Origin: Conchiformibius sp.
GTDB taxonomy: Bacteria > Pseudomonadota > Gammaproteobacteria > Burkholderiales > Neisseriaceae
DNA: 64,000 nt
Reading direction: 5' to 3'
NCBI GenBank assembly: GCA_029984035.1
Contig: JASBYJ010000007.1
Location: 40,110-104,109, forward strand
Shown here in pieces: positions 43,460 to 52,039 of the stretch. Under the pieces are notes generated by a model that searched no databases, was not told the DNA's origin, and saw only the letters and a list, made by a program, of their open reading frames with translations. Every line of letters begins with the position of its first letter. Position 1 is the first letter of the stretch. Position numbers and translations under genes: made by a program.

Positions 43460-43493
43460 GCTGCCTGAAAGGTTTCAGGCAGCCGTATTTTTT
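43460..43493 (+). terminator. Uptake-sequence hairpin between envC and ttcA
   Basis: GCTGCCTGAAA (43460-43470) and TTTCAGGCAGC (43473-43483) form a stem, with a T6 run at 43488-43493. It overlaps the ttcA leader, whose ribosome site GGAAGG follows at once. Confidence 0.75.
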
Positions 43494-43503
43494 GGAAGGC
43501 ATG

Positions 43504-44475
43504 ATGTCTAAGAAAAGTAAAACCGATTTGGAAAACAATAAACTGCATAAACGTTTGCGTCATGCTGTGGGCGATGCAATCAATGATTTCAATATGATAG
43601 AAGAGGGTGATAAAGTAATGGTTTGCCTTTCGGGAGGTAAGGACAGCTATGCCCTTTTGGATATTTTGCGCCAGTTGCAGGCCAGTGCGCCTGTGGCATT
43701 CGAATTGGTCGCCGTGAATTTGGACCAAAAACAACCGGGTTTTCCCGAACATGTGCTGCCTGAATATTTGGACGGCATCGGTGTGCCTTATCGAATTGTG
43801 GAAGAAGACACTTATTCTGTGGTAAAGCGCGTGATAGAAGAAGGCAAAACCACTTGCTCTTTGTGCAGCCGGTTGCGCAGGGGCGTGCTTTATCGAGTTG
43901 CCAAAGAATTGGGTTGCAGCAAAATTGCATTGGGACACCACCGCGATGATATTTTGCAGACCTTGTTTTTAAACATGTTTTACGGCGGCAAGCTCAAAGC
44001 GATGCCGCCCAAGCTGGTATCGGACAACGGGGAGCATATCGTTATCCGTCCTTTGGCGTATTGCAGGGAAAAAGATTTGGAGCGTTATGCCCGGTTGAAA
44101 CAGTTTCCGATTATTCCCTGTAATTTGTGCGGCTCGCAGCCGAATTTGCAGCGGCAGGTGATTAAGGATATGCTCAATGAATGGGACAAACGTTTTCCCG
44201 GCCGGATTGAAAGTATGTTTTCCGCTCTGCAAAACGTGGTGCCTTCGCATCTTGCCGATGTTTCGCTGTTTGATTTCGCCGGTTTGCAGCGCGGGCAGAA
44301 GTTGCCGTACGGCGGCGATACCGCTTTTGACAAAGAAAGCCTGCCTGAATATTTTTCAGGCAGCGTAGAAGCCGACAGGCTGCCTGAAACATCGCGAAAG
44401 GTGATTAATATTTTGGCCAGCAAACCGAAACACACGACAACCGATTTGGAGAAACACAATGAATGCCAACACTAA
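43504..44475 (+). CDS. ttcA: tRNA 2-thiocytidine synthetase TtcA
   Basis: A protein of 323 residues that thiolates C32 of certain tRNAs. The ATP-binding PP-loop is VMVCLSGGKDSYALLDIL. Iron-sulfur ligands are in TTCSLCSRLRRG (CxxC) and IPCNLCGSQPNLQR. Other conserved parts are ALGHHRDDILQTLFLNMFYGG and the His/Asp patch. GGAAGG precedes two adjacent ATGs; I use 43504, which leaves better spacing than 43501. The 3' end overlaps gph by 17 bp. Two uptake-sequence cores lie near the C-terminus. Confidence 0.95.
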   Translation: MSKKSKTDLENNKLHKRLRHAVGDAINDFNMIEEGDKVMVCLSGGKDSYALLDILRQLQASAPVAFELVAVNLDQKQPGFPEHVLPEYLDGIGVPYRIVEEDTYSVVKRVIEEGKTTCSLCSRLRRGVLYRVAKELGCSKIALGHHRDDILQTLFLNMFYGGKLKAMPPKLVSDNGEHIVIRPLAYCREKDLERYARLKQFPIIPCNLCGSQPNLQRQVIKDMLNEWDKRFPGRIESMFSALQNVVPSHLADVSLFDFAGLQRGQKLPYGGDTAFDKESLPEYFSGSVEADRLPETSRKVINILASKPKHTTTDLEKHNECQH

Positions 44476-45151
44476 AATCCGTGCCGTTGCCTTTGATTTG
44501 GACGGCACTTTAACCGATTCCGTTGCCGATTTGGCCGCCGCCGCCAATGCCATGCGGGCGCATTTGAGATTGCCCGAATTACCGCAGGAGGTGGTGCAAA
44601 GTTATGTGGGAGACGGCATTTCGGTTTTGGTGCACCGTGCGTTAACGGGAGATAAGGCAGGACAAGCCGAAGATGCTTTGTTGGAGCGGGGTTTGGATAT
44701 TTTCATACGCTATTACGCCGAACACATTGCCGATGCAACACGCACTTATCCTGAAACGGAAACGGCTTTGGCCATGTTGAGAAAAATGGGATTGCCCTTG
44801 GCGGTGATTACTAATAAAAGCGAGGTTTTGTCGGTGAAATTGCTGAATGAGTTGAATATCGGGCAGTATTTCAGCTTGGTAGTCGGCGGTGATACTTTGC
44901 CGCAGCGCAAACCATCGCCCGAACCTTTGCGGCATGCCGCCCGGGTGTTGGGGGTTGAGCCGGAGCAGATGCTGATGGTGGGGGATTCGCACAACGATAT
45001 GTTGGCAGCAAAAGCCGCAGGCTGCCCTTGCGTGGGTGTTGAGTTCGGCTATGGCGATATGGCGCAATTATCGCGTGATGACGCGACAAAACCGGATTGG
45101 ACTGTTGCCTCTTTGGTGGATATTCCTTTGCGCTTGCAGTCAGCTCTATGA
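44459..45151 (+). CDS. gph: Phosphoglycolate phosphatase
   Basis: A protein of 230 residues of the HAD family. Motif I is AVAFDLDGTLTDSVADL with the nucleophile Asp, motif II LPLAVITNKSE, then KPSPEPLRHAA and motif IV MLMVGDSHNDMLAAKAAGCPCVGVEFGYG. It most likely dephosphorylates 2-phosphoglycolate formed in DNA repair. Related HAD enzymes with other substrates cannot be excluded. It overlaps ttcA in a different frame, so the two are translationally linked. Confidence 0.92.
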   Translation: MNANTKIRAVAFDLDGTLTDSVADLAAAANAMRAHLRLPELPQEVVQSYVGDGISVLVHRALTGDKAGQAEDALLERGLDIFIRYYAEHIADATRTYPETETALAMLRKMGLPLAVITNKSEVLSVKLLNELNIGQYFSLVVGGDTLPQRKPSPEPLRHAARVLGVEPEQMLMVGDSHNDMLAAKAAGCPCVGVEFGYGDMAQLSRDDATKPDWTVASLVDIPLRLQSAL

Positions 45152-45424
45152 CAATGATTGTGGCTGTTGTGACGGACTTCCGATATGGTGGAAAAATGAT
45201 GGCGTGATCATTGTGACAGGGGAAGAACGCAATCATTTTGGTATCAAAGATGGTTTGAAGAAGTAAATCGCGTGGTGGCGCAGTGGCATGCTTGGGAAAT
45301 TGATTGGTTCGGAGCAGTATATGTTGATAACGGCAGACTTTGTGCTGCCGTATTTTTATTCTGTTTGCAATGGGTTTGGGATGCAGTTGTGAATTGCATG
45401 AAAGTGATGAAACGGATTTTCTAA
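45139..45424 (+). pseudogene. Decayed gene remnant with frameshift, downstream of gph
   Basis: A frame reads LYDNDCGCCDGLPIWWKNDG VIIVTGEERNHF and stops soon after; after a one-base shift the text continues WYQRWFEEVNRVVAQWHAWE IDWFGAVYVDNGRLC and runs to a stop at 45424. Together this gives a Trp-rich, folded-looking protein of about 95 residues. No start codon is visible, and the beginning lies inside the end of gph in another frame. It may be the tail of a gene displaced when gph moved next to it. The family is not recognised. Confidence 0.5.
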
Positions 45425-45554
45425 TCGGATTTCAGATTTTTTTCATGCTTGTCGAATAGGGTGGATATTTGTTTTATTTTTTGATTTTTCAATTCGATAG
45501 GGTATAAAGCAATCTGATGGGCTGCCTGAAAAACAAACGGATTGAAAAACAGTA
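45425..45554. other. Intergenic region
   Basis: AT-rich sequence between the decayed gene and the petC terminator, with a single uptake-sequence core (GGCTGCCTGAAA near 45520). No gene is seen. Confidence 0.4.
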
Positions 45555-45583
45555 AAACGCCCCGATGGTTTATCGGGGCGTTT
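45555..45583 (-). terminator. Terminator of the petABC operon
   Basis: AAACGCCCCGAT (45555-45566) and ATCGGGGCGTTT (45572-45583) form a 12-bp stem. On the minus strand it is followed by TACTGTTTTT. It lies 20 bp after petC. Confidence 0.85.
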
Positions 45584-45602
45584 GTATGTGCTGCCGGGCA
45601 GA

Positions 45603-46361
45603 TTAATGTACGTCTTTCCAGTATTCTTTTTTCAAGAAATATGCCAGGGGCAACATCACTGCCAACAGGAAAATCAATACCACATAGCCGATTTGTTTGC
45701 GTTGCACTTGTGCAGGTTCGGACATATAGGACATGAAGTTGGTTAAATCTTTTACATAAGTATCGTATTCTTCCGCATTCATGCGTCCGTTGCGTTCCAC
45801 CTGCAAATCGGGAATTTGGTTGCCGTGTTCATCAGTGGTGAAAATAGGTTTGCCTTGCGCATCCAATTTCACTGCCAACACGCCTTGTTGTTCCCATAAT
45901 ACATGGGGCATCGCCGCATTAGGCAATACGGTATTATTCCAGCCGTTCGGACGGGTCGGGTCTTTGTAGAAACCTTTCAGATAGGCATAGATATAATCGT
46001 TGCCGCGCGAACGGGCGATTAAGGTCAAATCGGGAGGAACTACGCCGAACCATTTTTTAGCATCGGCAGGAGCCATGTGCGCCTGCATCACTCCGCCGAT
46101 TTTATCGGTGGTGAACATCAGATTGTTTTTGATTTCTTCTTCAGTCAATCCGATGTCGCGTAAGCGGTTGTAGCGCATTGCAGCTGCAGAGTGGCACGAC
46201 AAACAGTTGTTCACGAAAATTTGTGCGCCGCGTTGCAGGCTGACTTGGTCTTGGGGATTGAGATCCACTTTCTCATAGTGGGCGCCGCCGGAAGCGGAGG
46301 CCATAGCTATCGGTGCTGCCAACGCGATGGCAGCAAAGGCTTTTTTCCATGCTTGTTTCAT
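45603..46361 (-). CDS. petC: Cytochrome c1 of the bc1 complex
   Basis: A protein of 252 residues. A signal segment (KAFAAIALAAPIAMASA) precedes the heme-c site CLSCH within FVNNCLSCHSAAAMRYNRL. The axial Met is probably in AAMPHVLWEQQG. A C-terminal membrane anchor (VVLIFLLAVMLPLAYFL) ends KKEYWKDVH. I use ATG 46361, with GAGGG spaced 9 nt before it; an in-frame ATG at 46376 overlaps the petB stop. Heme is attached by System II (CcsA at 25 kb and its partner). Confidence 0.96.
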   Translation of the reverse strand: MKQAWKKAFAAIALAAPIAMASASGGAHYEKVDLNPQDQVSLQRGAQIFVNNCLSCHSAAAMRYNRLRDIGLTEEEIKNNLMFTTDKIGGVMQAHMAPADAKKWFGVVPPDLTLIARSRGNDYIYAYLKGFYKDPTRPNGWNNTVLPNAAMPHVLWEQQGVLAVKLDAQGKPIFTTDEHGNQIPDLQVERNGRMNAEEYDTYVKDLTNFMSYMSEPAQVQRKQIGYVVLIFLLAVMLPLAYFLKKEYWKDVH

Positions 46362-46375
46362 TTTTACTGCCCTCA

Positions 46376-47725
46376 TCAGATATTGGTTGCAAACAGGTAG
46401 GAACCGATTAGGGTAATCGCCACATACACGAAGAACATGACTTTTTGTCTGGTCGTACCCATGGTGACACGGTTGGGAACGGGTTTGTCGGCATCCAGCT
46501 TGGTGTAGAACGGCATACCTAAGAAGAAGGCAAAGTACACCACGGAGAGGATACGTGCTACCAAAGTGCGTGTATCGGTTGCTACCATCGCTCCCAAAAT
46601 ACCCAAGCCGATAAAGGAGATGATGAACAGGACCAAAGCGGTTTTAAATACGGGGCCGCGGTAACGTACTGATTTGGTCGGAGAGCGGTCCAGCCAAGGC
46701 AACAGGGCAATCAATACCACTGCCGCACCCATGGCCAATACACCCCATACTTGGGTACCCAAGAAAGAGGGTACGGCACGCAAAATCGCGTAGAACGGTG
46801 TGAAATACCATACCGGTGCGATATGTGCAGGCGTAACCATCGGGTTGGCAGGGTCGAAGTTCGGTTTTTCCAAGAAATAGCCGCCGCCTTCCGGAGCAAA
46901 GAACATCACGCCGCAGAAGAAAATCAGAAATACGACAACGCCTAAAATATCTTTAACAGTATAGTAGGGGTGGAACGGAATACCGTCCAAAGGAATGCCG
47001 TTTTCGTCTTTTAACTTTTTGATTTCTACGCCGTCGGGGTTGTTGGAGCCCACTTCATGCAAGGCAATCAAGTGTGCAACCACCAAGCCGAGCAGTACCA
47101 ACGGTACGGCAATGACGTGCAGGGCGAAGAAACGGTTCAAAGTGGCATCGGATACATTGAAGTCGCCTCGAATCCAAGTGGACAAATCGGGACCGATAAC
47201 GGGGATGGCAGAGAACAAGTTGATAATCACTTGTGCGCCCCAGAACGACATTTGTCCCCAAGGCAACAGATAGCCCATGAATGCTTCTGCCATCAAGGCC
47301 AGGAAAATCAGGGAGCCGAATACCCAAACCAACTCGCGCGGTTTTTTGTATGAACCGTAAATCAAGCCGCGGAACATATGCAGGTAAACCACGATAAAGA
47401 AGAATGAAGCACCGGTAGAATGCATATAACGGATAATCCAACCGCCTGATACGTCACGCATAATATATTCTACTGCCGCAAAGGCTACAGGCAGGTTTTG
47501 TGCATTGACGGTGGCATCCGGTTTGAAGTTCATTGTCAGGAAAATACCGCTGACGATTTGGATAACCAGTACCAACAGAGCCAATGAACCGAAGAAATAC
47601 CAAAAGTTGAAGTTTTTCGGTGCGTAATATTGACCCACGTGTTCGTTATACATTTTGCTCAGGGGAAAGCGTTCGTCCACCCAAGCGAGCAAGGCTTTCG
47701 CTTTGCAGGGTTTTTGGTTTGTCAT
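46376..47725 (-). CDS. petB: Cytochrome b of the bc1 complex
   Basis: A protein of 449 residues with about eight membrane helices, holding hemes bL and bH and both quinone sites of complex III. Heme ligands are the His residues in RYMHSTGASFFFIVVYLHMFRGL and FALHVIAVPLVLLGLVVAHLIALHEVG. The PEWY-like Qo loop is modified in this family to PVWYFTPFYAILRAVPS. It is 20 bp after petA and overlaps the possible petC start. Tat/Sec-independent insertion is usual. Confidence 0.97.
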   Translation of the reverse strand: MTNQKPCKAKALLAWVDERFPLSKMYNEHVGQYYAPKNFNFWYFFGSLALLVLVIQIVSGIFLTMNFKPDATVNAQNLPVAFAAVEYIMRDVSGGWIIRYMHSTGASFFFIVVYLHMFRGLIYGSYKKPRELVWVFGSLIFLALMAEAFMGYLLPWGQMSFWGAQVIINLFSAIPVIGPDLSTWIRGDFNVSDATLNRFFALHVIAVPLVLLGLVVAHLIALHEVGSNNPDGVEIKKLKDENGIPLDGIPFHPYYTVKDILGVVVFLIFFCGVMFFAPEGGGYFLEKPNFDPANPMVTPAHIAPVWYFTPFYAILRAVPSFLGTQVWGVLAMGAAVVLIALLPWLDRSPTKSVRYRGPVFKTALVLFIISFIGLGILGAMVATDTRTLVARILSVVYFAFFLGMPFYTKLDADKPVPNRVTMGTTRQKVMFFVYVAITLIGSYLFATNI

Positions 47726-47745
47726 GATTGTGTTCCTCTTTGAAA

Positions 47746-48330
47746 TCAGTCTTCGCCTACCAAAATCACGGCATCGCTCAGGTATTTATAGGGCGGAACC
47801 ACCATATTGGTCGGAGCGGGAACGCCTTTGTACACGCGGCCGGCCAAGTCGAATTTCGAGCCGTGGCAAGGGCAGAAAAAGCCGCCTTTCCAGCTGCCGC
47901 CGCCCAAGTCTGCCGCGCCGACATCGGGGCGGTAAGTGGGCGAGCAGCCCAAATGGGTACAGATGCCGATGCCCACCCAAATGTTTTCTTTAATGGCGCG
48001 GGCGGGATTTTTACAGTATTCGGGCTGCTGGTCGGCCTCTGATGCAGGGTCTGCCAAATCGCCGTCAACAGAGGCTAAATCAGCGAGCTGTTGTTGTGTA
48101 CGGTTAAGAATAAAAATCGGTTTGCCGCGCCATTCGGTGATGGTCATTTGTCCGGCTTCGATTTTGCTGATATCCACTTCTACGGAAGCACCGGCAGCTT
48201 TGGCTTTTTCGGAGGGAAACCAGCTGGCGATAAACGGTACTGCCGCGCCCGCCGTTGCAACGGCACCTGCGCCTGCGGTGGCGAGTGTAAGGAAGCGGCG
48301 GCGTCCTTGATTGATTTCTTTGTTGTCCAT
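47746..48330 (-). CDS. petA: Rieske iron-sulfur protein
   Basis: A protein of 194 residues. The N-terminus has a twin-arginine signal (GRRRFLTLATAGAGAVATAGAAVPFIASW) that serves as membrane anchor, which fits export by the Tat system encoded at 55.4-56.8 kb. The 2Fe-2S ligands are CTHLGCSPTY and CPCHGSKFDLAGRV. It accepts electrons from quinol and passes them to cytochrome c1. First gene of petABC. Confidence 0.97.
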   Translation of the reverse strand: MDNKEINQGRRRFLTLATAGAGAVATAGAAVPFIASWFPSEKAKAAGASVEVDISKIEAGQMTITEWRGKPIFILNRTQQQLADLASVDGDLADPASEADQQPEYCKNPARAIKENIWVGIGICTHLGCSPTYRPDVGAADLGGGSWKGGFFCPCHGSKFDLAGRVYKGVPAPTNMVVPPYKYLSDAVILVGED

Positions 48331-48663
48331 ATTCAGTCGTCCAAAATTTTCGGGTAAACCACACCCGAGGAGAAAGAAAAGTCATTAAACCGCGTAATTT
48401 TAACCGATTTTTGCGTTTGGCTTAAAGATTTATTTCAATTGTCGGATGTAAATCCTGTTGGATTTGATTTTATGTGTGTTTTTTTTGCGTGTTGCAGGAG
48501 GGGGTGTTTTGTTGCTTGTCATTTTTATTAATTGTTTTGTAGTGGTTTCTGAACGGTGATTTGGGGTGCGAGTGGGTATGTATTTTTCAGGCAGCCTGAA
48601 GCGGTGTATGGGTGATGTGGTGTGTATGTCGGGTATTGGATGCTGAATAATTTATCTAAAAAT
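48331..48663. other. Intergenic region upstream of petA
   Basis: About 330 bp. On the minus strand TAAAAT (48397-48402) could be a petA -10 box with no good -35. One uptake-sequence palindrome lies near 48588. No ORF is convincing. Confidence 0.4.
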
Positions 48664-48701
48664 AAAAAAAGCTGCCTGAAAGTATTTCAGGCAGCTTTTT
48701 G
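48664..48701. terminator. Uptake-sequence-pair terminator after bactofilin
   Basis: AAAAAAAGCTGCCTGAAA and its complement enclose a 3-nt GTA loop, with T-runs on both sides. It ends the M23-bactofilin transcript 12 bp downstream of the bactofilin stop. Confidence 0.88.
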
Positions 48702-48711
48702 TTAATGAATG

Positions 48712-49092
48712 TTAATTTTCTGCATCGAGAGCAGGCAGTTTTTGTTCCTGCATGGAGATGCTGCCTTGATACACTGCGCCGGTTTCGATATGCAGTGCGC
48801 GGGTTTCGATGTTGCCGACAATGTGGGCGGTGGATTTCAGGTCTAAATTACCAACGGCCAAATCACCTTCTACTTTGCCGTATACTAAAAGATTTTCGGC
48901 TTCTATATTGCCTTTCACGCTGCCTTTTTCGCTCAGAATGACGGTGCCGCCGCCGCAGATGTTGCCTACTACGCGGCCATCGATGCGGATGGAATCTCTG
49001 CTGTCGATGTGCCCCTGTATGGTGCAATTTTCGCCGATGAGAGTATTAATCGGGCTGGATTGGGATTCGGGAGTTTTTTTGTTGGAAAACAT
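48712..49092 (-). CDS. Bactofilin
   Basis: A protein of 126 residues. The bactofilin core is a beta-helix of short repeats: NTLIGENCTIQGHIDSRDSIRIDGRVVGNI, GTVILSEKGSVKGNIEAENLLVYGKVEGDL and LKSTAHIVGNIETRALHIETGAVYQGSI. Such proteins polymerise without nucleotide and position wall enzymes. It lies 12 bp after an M23 peptidase gene, the pairing known for shape control (CcmA/Csd in Helicobacter, bactofilins elsewhere). The short N-terminal tail may bind membrane. Confidence 0.92.
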   Translation of the reverse strand: MFSNKKTPESQSSPINTLIGENCTIQGHIDSRDSIRIDGRVVGNICGGGTVILSEKGSVKGNIEAENLLVYGKVEGDLAVGNLDLKSTAHIVGNIETRALHIETGAVYQGSISMQEQKLPALDAEN

Positions 49093-49104
49093 ATATTTAC
49101 CCTG

Positions 49105-49992
49105 TTATTTGTCTAAAGTTAGAAAATGCTCCGGATCGAGATGATTGCCGTTCAGTCGGACTTCGTAATGAAGGTGCGAACCTGTTGAGCGGCCGCTGTT
49201 GCCCAGTTTGCCGATTACATCGCCTGCTTTGATTTTATCGCCTGTCGCAACGTTAATGGCAGACAGGTGTGCGTAAACAGTTTGATAGCCGTAGCCGTGG
49301 TCGATTTTGACTACGCGGCCGTATCCGTTTTGCATACCTGCCGTGGATACGGTGCCGTCAGCCGTGGCTCTGATGTTTTCGCCGATATTGCCGCGAAAGT
49401 CTAAGCCCAAATGCATTTCTTGGCTTGCTTTGCCGAAAGGGTTGGACCTCGGGCCAAATCGGGAAGAAATGCTGCCGGTATGGGGGATGCCGAGCGGAAT
49501 TTTTCTTGCCTGTTCCAGTAGGCGTTCGGTTTGCCGTCGATAGTCTTCGGCATAGGGAATAGGTGCGGCTAATTTGATTTCGGGACCGCCTGCGGCATCA
49601 GTCATTTTTTGCTCTTTCGGTGATGCCGCAACGGGAGCGGCTTTTACGCCGCGGTCTTTTAGGTATTTTTGCAATGCTTGTACGGTTCGTTCCGAGTTTT
49701 GCAGGCTTTTAATTTTGCTGTTGATTTCTTCTGAGGTTAGGTTTTGCAAATCAACGATTTCTTGATTGAGCGAATTGATTTCCTGTTTGTATTGGCTGGT
49801 TTCGCTTTGATGTTGGGTTTGCAGATAAAACAAATAGGATGCGGTGGCCGCAGATACGGCAGTGGCAGTTCCTAAGCCGAATATCAGCGGTTTGATGCTT
49901 TTTAAGAGAGAGCGGTTTAGGGTTTTGCTTTGTGTGGACTGTTCGTCAATAATCAGGACGGTTACCTGATTGCTACGGTTTTGTGCTGACAT
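49105..49992 (-). CDS. M23 family peptidase next to bactofilin
   Basis: A protein of 295 residues from ATG 49992 (an in-frame ATG at 50031 also exists). A single membrane helix (PLIFGLGTATAVSAATASYLFYL, ~40-62) is followed by a coiled coil (~70-125) and a C-terminal M23/LytM domain with intact metal ligands: MHLGLDFRG (HxxxD) and SHLHYEVRLNG (HxH). This looks catalytically active, unlike the EnvC-like protein at 42 kb. It probably cleaves peptidoglycan cross-bridges under bactofilin guidance. It is transcribed divergently from leuA. Confidence 0.9.
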   Translation of the reverse strand: MSAQNRSNQVTVLIIDEQSTQSKTLNRSLLKSIKPLIFGLGTATAVSAATASYLFYLQTQHQSETSQYKQEINSLNQEIVDLQNLTSEEINSKIKSLQNSERTVQALQKYLKDRGVKAAPVAASPKEQKMTDAAGGPEIKLAAPIPYAEDYRRQTERLLEQARKIPLGIPHTGSISSRFGPRSNPFGKASQEMHLGLDFRGNIGENIRATADGTVSTAGMQNGYGRVVKIDHGYGYQTVYAHLSAINVATGDKIKAGDVIGKLGNSGRSTGSHLHYEVRLNGNHLDPEHFLTLDK

Positions 49993-50160
49993 AACTTCAA
50001 TATGTATTTGCAGTGAAAAAGGATTCGCCATTTTAAACTTTTTTATTCGGTCAGTAAATTATTTTAATGTTGCATGTAGGTGGGAATGCAACCGAATTTG
50101 GACGTAATGTCTATTTTTGATATTTGTTCAACTGGTTTATAGGATTTGTTGATATTTTAT

Positions 50161-50188
50161 TTGACAATAAGTCTAAAAAAAATATAAT
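50161..50188 (+). promoter_or_regulatory. Consensus promoter of leuA
   Basis: TTGACA at 50161-50166 and TATAAT at 50183-50188, both perfect, are 16 bp apart. The start point would be near 50195, about 30 bp before the upstream ATG at 50225, so the helix-turn-helix segment is inside the transcript. Confidence 0.85.
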
Positions 50189-50224
50189 GCGGGCACTAGA
50201 TTAACTGCTGCCTGAATATTTATC

Positions 50225-52015
50225 ATGCAATTAGACATTAACCGATTGATTGATTACTTCGGCGGGGTAAATACCCTGGCTGAAGCATTAAAGCAACACA
50301 ATCCCGATAGCCCTACCGGTGCCGCCGCCATTTATAAATGGCGTACCCGGGGGTCTTTGCCTTTAAACCAGCTGCAAAAATTAACTGCTTTGGCTGAGGC
50401 TCAGGGGCGTCCTTTGGATTTAAACGCTTTTATGTACCAGCAAACTGTTTTGGAGAAACCGAAAATGAATGCAAACAACCGTGTCATTATCTTTGATACC
50501 ACGCTGCGCGATGGCGAACAGTCGCCCGGTGCTGCTATGACCAAAGAAGAAAAAATCCGTGTGGCGCGCCAGTTGGAAAAATTGGGCGTAGATGTGATTG
50601 AAGCAGGATTTGCAGCAGCCAGCCCCGGAGATTGGGAAGCCGTGAACGAAATTGCCAAAACGTTAACGCGTGCTACCGTGTGTTCGCTTTCCCGTGCAGT
50701 AGAGAACGATATCCGTAAAGCGGGCGAAGCCGTTGCGCCTGCGTTAAACCGCCGTATCCATACGTTTATCGCCACCAGCCCCATCCATATGGAATACAAG
50801 CTGAAAATGAAACCCAAGCAAGTGGTTGAAGCGGCGGTGAAGGCAGTGAAAATTGCGCGTGAATATACTGATGATGTCGAGTTTTCCTGTGAAGACGGAT
50901 TGCGTTCGGAAATCGATTTCTTGGCGGAAATTTGCGGGGCGGTGATTGATGCAGGTGCAAGCACAATCAATATTCCCGATACCGTCGGTTATTCCGCACC
51001 GCATCACATTGAAGCGTTTTTCCGTGAACTGATTGCCAAAACACCCAATAGCGACAAAGTGATATGGTCTGCACATTGTCATAACGATTTGGGTATGGCG
51101 GTTGCCAACTCATTGGCGGCTTTGCGCGGAGGGGCGCGGCAAGTGGAATGTACGGTAAACGGTTTGGGCGAGCGTGCGGGCAATGCCGCTATTGAAGAAA
51201 TCGTGATGGCCTTGAAAGTACGGCATGATTTGTTCGGACTGGAAACCGGTATCGATACCGTACAAATCGTGCCCACATCCAAACTGGTTTCCACAGTAAC
51301 CGGTTATCCCGTTCAGCCCAATAAGGCTATAGTGGGCGCCAATGCTTTTGCGCATGAATCGGGCATCCATCAAGACGGCGTATTGAAACACCGCGAAACC
51401 TATGAAATTATGTCTGCAGAAAGTGTCGGCTGGTCATCCAACCGATTGAGCTTAGGCAAGCTTTCAGGGCGTAACGCTTTTAAAACCAAATTGGTCGAAT
51501 TGGGCATCGAATTGGGGAGTGAAGAAGCATTGAATGCCGCGTTTGCCCGTTTTAAAGAGCTGGCAGACAAAAAACGCGAAATTTTTGATGAAGACCTGCA
51601 TGCGTTGGTATCTGACGAAATGTCCAATCTGTCGCAAGACCGCTATAAATTCATTTCGCAACGCATCATTACCGAAACAGGAGAAGAGCCGCGTGCCGAA
51701 ATCGTGTTTAGCGTGGAAGGCAGGGAAGCGCGTGCGCAAGCTTCGGGGTCCGGACCTGTGGATGCCATTTTCAAGGCGATTGAAAGCGTGGCGCAGAGTG
51801 GTGCGGTGTTGCAGCTTTATTCCGTCAATGCCGTAACCGAAGGCACCGAAAGTCAGGGCGAAACCAGTGTCCGCTTGGCTAGGGGAGGCAAAGTGGTGAA
51901 CGGGCAGGGTGCGGATACCGATATTCTGGTAGCGACAGCCAAAGCCTATCTGTCGGCGCTCTCTAAATTAGAAAGCAAAAACGAACGTATCAAGGCACAA
52001 GGCAGCGGAGTGTAG
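50225..52015 (+). CDS. leuA: 2-isopropylmalate synthase with N-terminal helix-turn-helix extension
   Basis: A reading frame of 596 residues. Residues 81-596 are LeuA, which condenses acetyl-CoA with 2-oxoisovalerate in leucine synthesis: RVIIFDTTLRDGEQSPG, SAHCHNDLGMAVANSLAAL, the GxHESGIHQDGVLKHRETYEI metal region, and the C-terminal allosteric domain ending ALSKLESKNERIKAQGSGV. Residues 1-75 form an unrelated Cro/YdaS-like helix-turn-helix (LIDYFGGVNTLAEALK, AAAIYKWRTRGSLPLNQLQK). An internal ATG at 50465, with GGAGAAA before it, could give a normal-length LeuA. Whether one protein, two, or both are made is not clear. Confidence 0.9.
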   Translation: MQLDINRLIDYFGGVNTLAEALKQHNPDSPTGAAAIYKWRTRGSLPLNQLQKLTALAEAQGRPLDLNAFMYQQTVLEKPKMNANNRVIIFDTTLRDGEQSPGAAMTKEEKIRVARQLEKLGVDVIEAGFAAASPGDWEAVNEIAKTLTRATVCSLSRAVENDIRKAGEAVAPALNRRIHTFIATSPIHMEYKLKMKPKQVVEAAVKAVKIAREYTDDVEFSCEDGLRSEIDFLAEICGAVIDAGASTINIPDTVGYSAPHHIEAFFRELIAKTPNSDKVIWSAHCHNDLGMAVANSLAALRGGARQVECTVNGLGERAGNAAIEEIVMALKVRHDLFGLETGIDTVQIVPTSKLVSTVTGYPVQPNKAIVGANAFAHESGIHQDGVLKHRETYEIMSAESVGWSSNRLSLGKLSGRNAFKTKLVELGIELGSEEALNAAFARFKELADKKREIFDEDLHALVSDEMSNLSQDRYKFISQRIITETGEEPRAEIVFSVEGREARAQASGSGPVDAIFKAIESVAQSGAVLQLYSVNAVTEGTESQGETSVRLARGGKVVNGQGADTDILVATAKAYLSALSKLESKNERIKAQGSGV

Positions 52016-52039
52016 GGATATGTGATTCAGGCAGCCTGA

